A DNA stretch of 64,000 nt from Zoogloeaceae bacterium. Its GTDB lineage: Bacteria; Pseudomonadota; Gammaproteobacteria; Burkholderiales; Rhodocyclaceae. The notes under the pieces were generated by a model. The model was not told the DNA's origin and searched no databases. It saw nothing but the letters and a program-made list of their open reading frames with translations. Location of the stretch: assembly GCA_024235675.1 (NCBI GenBank), contig JACKLZ010000002.1:680001-744000 (forward strand). The letters are read 5' to 3'. How positions within the stretch are numbered: the stretch's first letter is position 1; each line of letters opens with the position of its first letter. Made by a program: the position numbers and the translations under genes. This document shows, one piece after another, positions 17,603 to 25,637 of this stretch.

Positions 17603-17618
17603 TCAAACGATCGTTCGA
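17603..17618 (+). promoter_or_regulatory. 16-bp near-perfect palindrome upstream of a GGDEF/EAL gene
   Basis: TCAAACGA and TCGTTCGA are inverted halves matching at seven of eight positions, centred on CGATCG. It lies 42 bases before the start of the next gene and has the size of a dimeric repressor operator. No regulator gene adjoins. Confidence 0.4.
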
Positions 17619-17660
17619 CAGGCAGATGATGAACTTGGGAGGGCCGAAAGGAGGACCACC

Positions 17661-20051
17661 ATGCTGCGACACATCTGCCACACACCATCCTCTCCGCCGA
17701 CGCGTCGCCTGATCGCCGGCGCGGTCAGTTGCGTCGCGCCCAGCCAGGTGTTTGCGCACACCAGCATTGCGCTGGATGCGCCGCCGTTCCTGCTTGCCGG
17801 CGCAGTCACGCTTGGTGTGCTGGGGACGCTGGCGCTGTGCACCATCACCCAGCGCCGCCGCACCCACCGACAGATGCTGAACGACGCACACAGCCACCAC
17901 GCGGTGTCCGCCTCGCTGGCAGACACGGTCATCGACGATCTGCCCCGGACACTGGCTAGCGCGGACGCGATGGCACTCGGCGATGCGGCGCCCAACGCGA
18001 CCGCCGACTTCGCCGCACTGCGCGCCACCCTGGCCACGCTCGACGAGGGGGTGATCCTCAGCGCGCCAAGCGGCGAAACGTTCGCCAGCAACTCGGCGGC
18101 GGCGCGCATCTTCGGCCTCGACACGGCCCGGATGGCGGCCTTTCATCTCGACCACCCGCCGGTGGACTTCTTGCGGGCGAACGGCATCGCCTGCCCGCCC
18201 AGCGCCCTGCCACCACGAAAATGCCTGGCCGACGGTCAAGCCCATGAGGCCGAGTTCACGGTCATTCAGCCCAAGGGCACACGTCGGTGGCTGAAGCTGC
18301 ATGCCAGGCCGGTGCCAGACGCCGGCGTGGTAACGGCCATCTCGGATGTGACGCATCAGCGTCAGACCGACGCGCGACTGCGTCTCGCCGACAAAGCCAT
18401 CGAGCACAGCCCCGACGCGATCATGATCACCACGGCCGAAGGCCTGATCCTGCGGGTGAACCCGGCCTTCACCCGACTCACCGGCTATCGACTGGACGAG
18501 GTCATCGGCCACAGCCCGGCGCTACTACGCTCCGGCCAGCACGACACGGCCTTCTACACCACCATGTGGGACAGCATTCACCGCAGCGGCCGTTGGGAAG
18601 GCGAGATCTGGAACCGCCACAAGCGCGGCCATTTGTTTGCCGAGCGTCTGTCGATCAGCGCGGTCGAGGACGTCCCGGGCCACGTCTCGCACTATGTGGC
18701 GGTGTTTTCCGACATCACCGAAGCCAAGACCGAGGCCGCCCGCATCACCCATCTGGCGCAGCACGACGCACTCACCGGCCTGCCCAACCGCAGCCTGATG
18801 AGCGACCGGCTCGACCAGGCGCTGCACCGCAGCCAGCGCCACCACCGGATCACGGCCCTGCTGTTTCTCGACCTCGACCGTTTCAAGACGGTCAACGACA
18901 CCTTCGGCCATACCGTCGGCGACGTGCTCTTGCAGCAAGTGGCCGCCCGGCTGACCGGCTGCGTGCGCGAGTCCGACAGCGTCGGCCGCCTGTCGGGTGA
19001 TGAATTCATGGTGGTGCTGTCCGATCTGATCGACGCCGAGCAGGCCGGGCAAGTGGCACGGAAGATTCTGTCGGCACTGAGCCCGCCCTTCGACATCGAG
19101 GGCCATCGCGTGCAGACCTCGTTCAGCATCGGCATCGCGCTCTGCCCCGACGACGCAGACGCCGCCAAAGATCTGCACCAACATGCCGACACCGCGCTCT
19201 ACCACGCCAAAGCCAGTGGGCGAAACGCTTTCCGCTATTTCACGGAGGCGATGAATGCGCGGGCCGAGCAGCGGCTGAGCATGGAGCACCACCTGCGCCA
19301 GGCGGTCGCCAATGGTGAAATCAGCTTGATGTTCCAGCCGCTCACCCGCATCGACGATGGCCGCGTGGTCGCCATGGAGGCCTTGTGTCGCTGGCACAAC
19401 CCGGCGCTCGGCACGGTATCGCCCGACACCTTCATTCCGGTGGCCGAAGACAGCGGCATGATGCTTGAGCTGGACTACTGGGTCCTCGAACACGCCTGCC
19501 GCGAGGTCGCCAAATGGCAGGCGCACGGCGCGACCGACGTGGGCGTTGCCGTCAATCTGTCCTCGCTGCATTTTCGCCGCGAGGGCCTGGTCGAAGCGGT
19601 GCGTGCAGCGCTCGCCCGGACGCGGGTGCCCGCCTCGCTGCTGGAGCTTGAGTTGAGCGAAATACCGCTGCTTCAGGGCGGGCCCGAAGTGACCTCAATT
19701 CTGAACACGCTCAAGGCCATGGGCGTGCGTCTGGTGATCAACGACTTCGGCGTGGGCTACAGCTCGCTGGCCCACTTGCGGCGCTATCAGATCGACCGGC
19801 TGAAGATCGACCGGCGCTTCATTCAAGCCATGGAGCACACCGAAGACGACGCGGCGATTGTGCGGGCGCTAATCGAACTTGGGCAGAGCATGCGCATCGA
19901 GGTGCTGGCCGAAGGCGTGGAGACCGACGCCCAGCGCCGCTGCGTGCATGCCGCCGGTTGCCGGCTCGCGCAGGGCCTGCTGATGGGCGCCCCCATGAAC
20001 GCCGAGGCCACGCTGGCCTTGCTCACTGCGCCCACAAGCACGCGGCCCTAG
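17661..20051 (+). CDS. PAS-PAS-GGDEF-EAL protein with degenerate EAL site
   Basis: A 796-residue membrane-anchored cyclic-di-GMP protein. After one hydrophobic segment near residues 45-65 come two PAS-like domains, the second around RLADKAIEHSPDAI. The GGDEF motif reads SGDEF (S445) and an RxxD product-inhibition site (RESD) lies five residues before it. The EAL domain keeps MEALCRW, NLSS, KIDR and AEGVE. However, the metal-binding DDFGTG motif reads NDFGVG, with N694 replacing the first aspartate, so phosphodiesterase activity is doubtful. It may be a cyclase, a GTP or c-di-GMP sensor, or inactive. The ATG at 17661 has a strong AGGAGG. The stop codon is shared as CTAG with convergent dnaE. 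Confidence 0.9.
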   Translation: MLRHICHTPSSPPTRRLIAGAVSCVAPSQVFAHTSIALDAPPFLLAGAVTLGVLGTLALCTITQRRRTHRQMLNDAHSHHAVSASLADTVIDDLPRTLASADAMALGDAAPNATADFAALRATLATLDEGVILSAPSGETFASNSAAARIFGLDTARMAAFHLDHPPVDFLRANGIACPPSALPPRKCLADGQAHEAEFTVIQPKGTRRWLKLHARPVPDAGVVTAISDVTHQRQTDARLRLADKAIEHSPDAIMITTAEGLILRVNPAFTRLTGYRLDEVIGHSPALLRSGQHDTAFYTTMWDSIHRSGRWEGEIWNRHKRGHLFAERLSISAVEDVPGHVSHYVAVFSDITEAKTEAARITHLAQHDALTGLPNRSLMSDRLDQALHRSQRHHRITALLFLDLDRFKTVNDTFGHTVGDVLLQQVAARLTGCVRESDSVGRLSGDEFMVVLSDLIDAEQAGQVARKILSALSPPFDIEGHRVQTSFSIGIALCPDDADAAKDLHQHADTALYHAKASGRNAFRYFTEAMNARAEQRLSMEHHLRQAVANGEISLMFQPLTRIDDGRVVAMEALCRWHNPALGTVSPDTFIPVAEDSGMMLELDYWVLEHACREVAKWQAHGATDVGVAVNLSSLHFRREGLVEAVRAALARTRVPASLLELELSEIPLLQGGPEVTSILNTLKAMGVRLVINDFGVGYSSLAHLRRYQIDRLKIDRRFIQAMEHTEDDAAIVRALIELGQSMRIEVLAEGVETDAQRRCVHAAGCRLAQGLLMGAPMNAEATLALLTAPTSTRP

Positions 20052-23000
20052 CGGTAGCGCACCTCGACCGCCTCGGCCGGCAGCCACTCACGCAGGCTGT
20101 CGAGCAACGAATCCTCCAGACGCACCCGCCACCCGGCACCGAGTGGCAGATCGCCCTCGGCATCGGCGTTGCGATAGCGCACCAGTACCGGGCAGGATTC
20201 ATCGCGATAGGGCGCGAGCAGGTTTTCCAGGCGCTGCGCCGCCGCGCTGGCGCTGCCGGCCTCGCCGACCTCGCCGTTGAGGCTGATTTCCAGGCGCTGC
20301 GCAAAACGGCCACGCGCCTCGGCCAGGGTCATCAGACTGTCGGCGATGATGCGATAGCCGCCGGTGAAGTCGTCATTGCTGACCTTGCCGTCGACGATCA
20401 GGATTTCATCGACCACGATTTTGCCGCGCCGCGATTCGTACAATTCGTTGAACACCGATATCTCGCGCACCGCCGTGCCATCGTCGAGCACCACGAAGGC
20501 CATCTTGCCGCGCGCGGTCATCTTCATGCGCACATCCATCACCACGCCGGCCATGGTGACCAGATCGCGGCTGGGCTCGACCTGCGACAGCGGGCGGCGC
20601 ACAAAGCGGCGCACCTCGGACTTGAAGCTGTTGAAGGGGTGACCGGAGAGAAAGAAGCCGATCGCGGTCTTCTCTTCCTTGAGCCGCTCGCGCTCGCCCC
20701 AGGGGCGCACCTTGGCGTAGTCGGCCATCGGCCCACCGGCATCGGGCAAGGCGTCAAACAGCCCGCCCTGCATGGCATTGGCGGCGATCTGCTCGGCCGC
20801 CTCCATGGCCACCGGCACGGTGGCGATGAGCTTGGCGCGGTCGGCATCGAGCGCGTCGAAAGCCCCCGCGCGAATCAGCGCCTCGACCGCACGGCGGTTC
20901 ACCGAGCGCCGATCGACCCGCTCGCAGAAATCAAACAAGTCAGTAAAGGGCTTGCCCTCGCGCGCCTTGATGATGGCGCGCACCGCCGGCTCGCCCGCGC
21001 CCTTGATGGCACCGAGGCCGTAGCGGATGGTCTTGCGATCGACCGGCACGAAACGGTAGTCGGATTCATTCACGTCCGGCGGCAGCATGACCAGTTTGTT
21101 AACCGGCGAGATCGCGTCTTCGTAGAAGATCTTGATCGTATCGGTCTGATCGAGATCCGACGACAGCGTGGCGGCCATGAAAGCGGCGCAGTGGTGCGCC
21201 TTGAGCCAGGCGGTGTGATAGGTGACCACCGCATAGGCCGCGGTGTGCGACTTGTTGAAGCCGTACTCGGCGAACTTCTCCATCAGGTCGAACAGCTGCA
21301 TGGCCAGCTCTTCGGTAAAGCCCTGCTTCTTCGCCCCCTCGCGCATGATCTCGCGGTGGTGTGCCATCTCCGAGGCTTTTTTCTTGCCCATCGCCCGGCG
21401 CAGCATGTCGGCGCCGCCGAGCGTGTAGCCGCCGATGATCTGCGAGATCTGCATCACCTGCTCTTGATACACGATCACGCCGTAGGTCGGCTCCAGGCAG
21501 GCCTTGAGTGCGTCGTTGAAATAGTCGATCGACTGCTGGCCCTTCTTGCGCAGGATGAAGTCATCCACCATGCCCGAGCCGAGCGGGCCCGGCCGGTAGA
21601 GCGCGAGCACGGCGATGATGTCTTCGAAGCGGTCGGGACCGAGCTTTTTCAGCAGCTTCTTCATGCCGTCCGATTCAACCTGGAAAATCGCCGTGGTGTT
21701 GGCGTCTTTCAGAATCTGGTAGGCGGCCGGGTCGTCGAAACTCAGACCGGCGAGGTCGGGCCGCTCGCCGGTCAGGCGCTCGACATAGTCGACCGCCAGC
21801 TCGAGAATGGTCAGGTTGCGCAGGCCGAGGAAGTCGAACTTCACCAGGCCGACGGCCTCGACGTCGTCCTTGTCGAACTGCGACACCGGCGAGGCGTCTT
21901 CGCCATCGGCGATGTAGAGCGGGCAGAAATCGGTGAGTTTGCCCGGCGCGATCAGCACCCCGCCGGCGTGCATGCCGACGTTGCGCGACAGGCCTTCGAG
22001 CGGTTCGGCCAGACTCCACAACTCCTGGATCGACTCGCCGTCGCCGGGGTCGGCCATCAGGTCATTGATCTGCGGCTCCTGATCGCGCGCATCGTTGAGC
22101 GACAGCGGCTTGTTCTGCACCACCGGGATCAGCTTGGACAGGCGGTCGCACAGCCCATAAGGCAGATCGAGCACGCGGCCCACGTCGCGCACCACGGCCT
22201 TCGACGCCATGGTGCCGAAGGTGGCGATCTGGCTCACCGCGTCGGCGCCGTAGGTGTCGCGCACGTACTCGATCACCTTGTAGCGGTTGTCCTGGCAGAA
22301 GTCGATGTCGAAGTCAGGCATCGAGACCCGCTCGGGGTTGAGGAAGCGTTCGAACAGCAAAGCGTATTCGAGCGGATCCAGATCGGTAATGCGCAGGCTG
22401 TAAGCGACCAGCGAACCCGCGCCGGAACCTCGCCCCGGGCCGACCGGCACGCCATTGTGTTTGGCCCAGTTGATGAAGTCCGCCACGATCAGGAAGTAGC
22501 CCGGGAAGCCCATCTGCACGATGGTGTCGGTCTCGAACTTGAGGCGATCGTAGTAGCGCTGACGCTGCCCCTCGCGTTCGACCTCGTTCGGATACAGCTC
22601 TTTGAGGCGCACCTCCAGCCCGGCCTTGGCCTCGGCGACGAGGAAGTCATCCAGCGTCATGCCTTCGGGGGTGGGGAACTGCGGCAGAAAGTTCTTGCCC
22701 AGCTGCACGGTCAGCGAGCAGCGCTTGGCGATCTCGATGCTGTTGGCCAGCGCCTCGGGCAGATCGGCAAAGAGCTCAGCCATCTCGTCCTGGCTCTTGA
22801 GGTATTGCTCTTCGGTGAAGTCTTTCGGCCGACGCTTGTCGGCCAGCACATAGCCTTGCGAAATGCACACCCGCGCCTCATGCGCCTTGAAGTCGTCGCG
22901 GTTGAGGAACTGCACCGGGTGCGTCGCCACCACCGGCAAGCCCAGCTCGCCCGCCAGCTTCACCGCCGCACGCAGATAGGTTTCCGCGCCCGAATGCCCC

Positions 23001-23530
23001 GCCCGCTGCACCTCGATGTAATAGCCGTCCGGAAAGCGTGCCGCCCAGGCGCGTGCGCATTGCTCGGCGGCCGCGGCATTGCCGTTGAGCAGCGCCTGGC
23101 CGACATCGCCGAGCATGGCGCCCGACAGGCAGATCAGGTCGCTGGCCGCGCCATTGTCGAACCATTCGGCGCGCATCTCGGCGCGGCCACGGTATTTGTT
23201 GGTGCGATAGGCTTCGGTCAGCAGCTCGCACAACTGGCCGTAGCCCTTGCGGTTGCGGCAGATCAGCAACACCCGGCCGGGCTTGTCGCGATCGGTGTCA
23301 TTCGTGATCCACGCATCGACACCGATGATCGGCTTGACCCCCTTGCCACGCGCGCCCTTGTAGAATTTGACCATGCCAAACAGATTGGCCAGATCGGAGA
23401 TGCCCAGTGCCGGCATGCCGTCGGCGGCAGCGCGGGAAATGGCTTGGCCGACCTGCACGATTCCGTCGGAAATCGAGTATTCGGTGTGCAGGCGAAGATG
23501 GATGAAGCGGGGTTCGGTGGGCGTGTTCAT
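20048..23530 (-). CDS. dnaE: DNA polymerase III alpha subunit
   Basis: Catalytic subunit of the replicative polymerase, 1160 residues, the usual DnaE1 length. The N-terminal PHP domain starts with FIHLRLHTEYS. The polymerase active site is visible in the PDFDIDF motif. The C-terminal OB fold and tau-binding tail follow. The frame is open for 81 further codons upstream, but those are atypical and ATG at 23530 gives the conserved N terminus. No Shine-Dalgarno precedes it. A TAGAAT hexamer ends about ten bases before the ATG, so a very short or leaderless transcript is possible. The gene ends in a CTAG shared with the convergent GGDEF/EAL gene. Confidence 0.98.
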   Translation of the reverse strand: MNTPTEPRFIHLRLHTEYSISDGIVQVGQAISRAAADGMPALGISDLANLFGMVKFYKGARGKGVKPIIGVDAWITNDTDRDKPGRVLLICRNRKGYGQLCELLTEAYRTNKYRGRAEMRAEWFDNGAASDLICLSGAMLGDVGQALLNGNAAAAEQCARAWAARFPDGYYIEVQRAGHSGAETYLRAAVKLAGELGLPVVATHPVQFLNRDDFKAHEARVCISQGYVLADKRRPKDFTEEQYLKSQDEMAELFADLPEALANSIEIAKRCSLTVQLGKNFLPQFPTPEGMTLDDFLVAEAKAGLEVRLKELYPNEVEREGQRQRYYDRLKFETDTIVQMGFPGYFLIVADFINWAKHNGVPVGPGRGSGAGSLVAYSLRITDLDPLEYALLFERFLNPERVSMPDFDIDFCQDNRYKVIEYVRDTYGADAVSQIATFGTMASKAVVRDVGRVLDLPYGLCDRLSKLIPVVQNKPLSLNDARDQEPQINDLMADPGDGESIQELWSLAEPLEGLSRNVGMHAGGVLIAPGKLTDFCPLYIADGEDASPVSQFDKDDVEAVGLVKFDFLGLRNLTILELAVDYVERLTGERPDLAGLSFDDPAAYQILKDANTTAIFQVESDGMKKLLKKLGPDRFEDIIAVLALYRPGPLGSGMVDDFILRKKGQQSIDYFNDALKACLEPTYGVIVYQEQVMQISQIIGGYTLGGADMLRRAMGKKKASEMAHHREIMREGAKKQGFTEELAMQLFDLMEKFAEYGFNKSHTAAYAVVTYHTAWLKAHHCAAFMAATLSSDLDQTDTIKIFYEDAISPVNKLVMLPPDVNESDYRFVPVDRKTIRYGLGAIKGAGEPAVRAIIKAREGKPFTDLFDFCERVDRRSVNRRAVEALIRAGAFDALDADRAKLIATVPVAMEAAEQIAANAMQGGLFDALPDAGGPMADYAKVRPWGERERLKEEKTAIGFFLSGHPFNSFKSEVRRFVRRPLSQVEPSRDLVTMAGVVMDVRMKMTARGKMAFVVLDDGTAVREISVFNELYESRRGKIVVDEILIVDGKVSNDDFTGGYRIIADSLMTLAEARGRFAQRLEISLNGEVGEAGSASAAAQRLENLLAPYRDESCPVLVRYRNADAEGDLPLGAGWRVRLEDSLLDSLREWLPAEAVEVRYR

Positions 23531-23843
23531 GGGGCAGAATTCTACCGCGCAAACGCGGTGCTGGCGCCCCTGTACCGCGTCCATCGGCGGCAGCCGAGCA
23601 CCGCACGCCGCGCCAAGCGCCGCGCCCCGGCTCGCTACCGTTCGTCGTGACGCCCCAGGGTCGGCGTTCGACCGCTCGCTCCGAATAGAGCTATAGTACT
23701 TACGTCTCTTGGGCTTGATTGAACAGCGCCATGGACCGACTGCCGGACACGATTCCAGCAGCGAGAGACACACCCCCGGTTCGTTGGGGTCCGCTGCCGC
23801 ACGAGGTCACCGGCAGTCGTTCGCGGGCCCCGAGGAGAGACGT
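23531..23843. other. Divergent intergenic region between dnaE and a histidine-kinase gene
   Basis: About 313 bases without a supported gene. It should hold the dnaE promoter (TAGAAT on the minus strand near 23538-23543) and the promoter of the kinase operon; a CTATAGTA stretch near 23690 is a weak -10 candidate on the plus strand. The frames open here are extensions of the flanking genes. I see no RNA gene or repeat. Confidence 0.5.
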
Positions 23844-25637
23844 ATGTTGATGGACCCACGCATGCCTTCACGGACGCCAGGGTCTGCGGGGCATGGTCCC
23901 GTCACGGCTGAAGACCCGGCCATCCCGATCTCGGCACTGCCCATGGCCGCCGCATTGATCGACGCCGATGGTCGATATACCGCTGTAAATCCGGCCTTCG
24001 CCCAACTCGCATCCCAATCCGCGGCACAATTGCTGGGGCAGCCCTGCACGCCCCTGGCATCGCTCGACCCGGTCGAACTGGAGGCACTGTTACGACGCGC
24101 TCGCGAGCGGGCGGCACCCCAAAGCGCCGACCTGAGCACCGCCCCCGGCGGCTCGGCCACGCGCCTGCGCATCCGCTGTCAGCCGCTGACACCCAATGCA
24201 CTGCTGCTGCTCGTAGAACCGCTCCCCGCCCCGGCCGACCGGCCCCAGGCGCAAAACATCCTCGATCACATCTTCACCTTCGTCGGCGTGCTGGCGCCGG
24301 ACGGCACGGTACTGGAGGCCAACCGGGCATCGCTGGAAGCGGCCGACATCACGCTCGATGAGGTGCGCGGCCGCAAGTTCTGGGACTGTTACTGGTGGAG
24401 CCTGACACCCGACACCGCAAGACGCATCCGCCGTGCCGTGCACAACGCAGCCGCCGGCGCCACACCGCGTTTCGACATCGACAAGCGCATGGTGGGCAAC
24501 AAGTCTGTCACCATCGACCTGATCCTGTCTCCGGTACATGACAGCCACGGCACGGTCACTCATTTGATCTACAGCGCCATCGACGTCAGCGACCGCAAGG
24601 CGGGCGAGGCGGCGCTGCAACGCTCGGAGCAACGCTTCCGCCAGGTCGTGGAATCGGCACCCGATGGTCTGGCGATGGTCGACACCGCCGGACAGATGGT
24701 GCTGGTCAATGCCGGCATGGAGAGCATTTTCGGCTACACCCGCGACGAGATGCTCGGCCATACCATCGAGATGCTCATGCCGCAGCGCCACCGCAGCGCC
24801 CATGGCGCGCTGTTCCAGGGCTACCTGGAAGAGCCGACGGCGCGCGACATGGCCGGGCGGCGCGAGCTCTACGCACGGCGCAAGGACGGCAGCGAGTTTC
24901 CGGTCGAAATCGGCCTCAACCCGATCCCGACCGAAGCCGGCACCATGGTGCTGGCCACCATCCAGGACGTCACCCGCCGCAAGGCCGACCGCCAGATGAT
25001 CGAGCGCTCACTCGAAGAGAAAACCGTACTGCTGCACGAAATCCACCACCGGGTGAAAAACAACCTGCAGGTCATCTCCAGCCTGCTCAACCTGCAAGCG
25101 CGCAACGCCGACCCTTCGGTCAGCCGGGCACTGTCGGAGAGTCAGGGGCGGGTCAAGGCGATGGCGCTGATCCACCAGTTGCTCTATGAACGCAACGACT
25201 TCTCGCAGGTCGACCTGGCCACCTATCTTCAGCGCCTGTGCGCGCTGCTGCAAGAAAGCTACCGCGACGGCCCGGCCCGCTTCAGCCTGCAGGTCAATGC
25301 CGCCGAGCCGGTACATCTCAACCTGCAACGCGCCGTGTCCTGCGGACTGCTGGTCAACGAACTGGTGACCAACGCCATCAAACACGCCTTTCCGGATGGG
25401 CGCAGCGGCCACATCAAGGTCACGCTCGCGCCGATCGACAAGGATCACTGCGCGATCACCGTGGCCGATGATGGCGTCGGCCTGCCACCCGAGGTCTCGC
25501 CGGGCACCAGCCGCACACTCGGCATGCAGTTGATTCCGTTGCTCAGCGACCAGGCGGGTGGGCAATGGCAGGTGTTTCGCGAGCAAGGCACCCGCTTCGA
25601 GCTGAACATCAGCACAACCACGCAGGAGGCAAAATGA
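23844..25637 (+). CDS. Multi-PAS sensor histidine kinase (HisKA_2 type)
   Basis: A soluble 597-residue kinase with three PAS-like regions (roughly 30-130, 135-250 and 255-385), then a HisKA_2 dimerisation domain. The phosphorylated histidine lies in the LLHEIHHRVKNNLQ motif. It is followed by an ATPase domain with the N box (LVTNAIKHAF) and DDGVGLP. There is no membrane segment, so it senses a cytoplasmic signal such as redox state, oxygen or a ligand. It starts at ATG 23844 with GAGGAGAG upstream; an ATG two codons later is an alternative. The stop overlaps the start of the response regulator gene by four bases, identifying the partner. Confidence 0.92.
   Translation: MLMDPRMPSRTPGSAGHGPVTAEDPAIPISALPMAAALIDADGRYTAVNPAFAQLASQSAAQLLGQPCTPLASLDPVELEALLRRARERAAPQSADLSTAPGGSATRLRIRCQPLTPNALLLLVEPLPAPADRPQAQNILDHIFTFVGVLAPDGTVLEANRASLEAADITLDEVRGRKFWDCYWWSLTPDTARRIRRAVHNAAAGATPRFDIDKRMVGNKSVTIDLILSPVHDSHGTVTHLIYSAIDVSDRKAGEAALQRSEQRFRQVVESAPDGLAMVDTAGQMVLVNAGMESIFGYTRDEMLGHTIEMLMPQRHRSAHGALFQGYLEEPTARDMAGRRELYARRKDGSEFPVEIGLNPIPTEAGTMVLATIQDVTRRKADRQMIERSLEEKTVLLHEIHHRVKNNLQVISSLLNLQARNADPSVSRALSESQGRVKAMALIHQLLYERNDFSQVDLATYLQRLCALLQESYRDGPARFSLQVNAAEPVHLNLQRAVSCGLLVNELVTNAIKHAFPDGRSGHIKVTLAPIDKDHCAITVADDGVGLPPEVSPGTSRTLGMQLIPLLSDQAGGQWQVFREQGTRFELNISTTTQEAK

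Noticed and set aside
19958..23650. 1230-codon open frame antisense to dnaE
   Set aside because: Composition is His/Arg/Gly-rich with no motifs, whereas the opposite strand encodes a complete DnaE. It is the same GC artefact.
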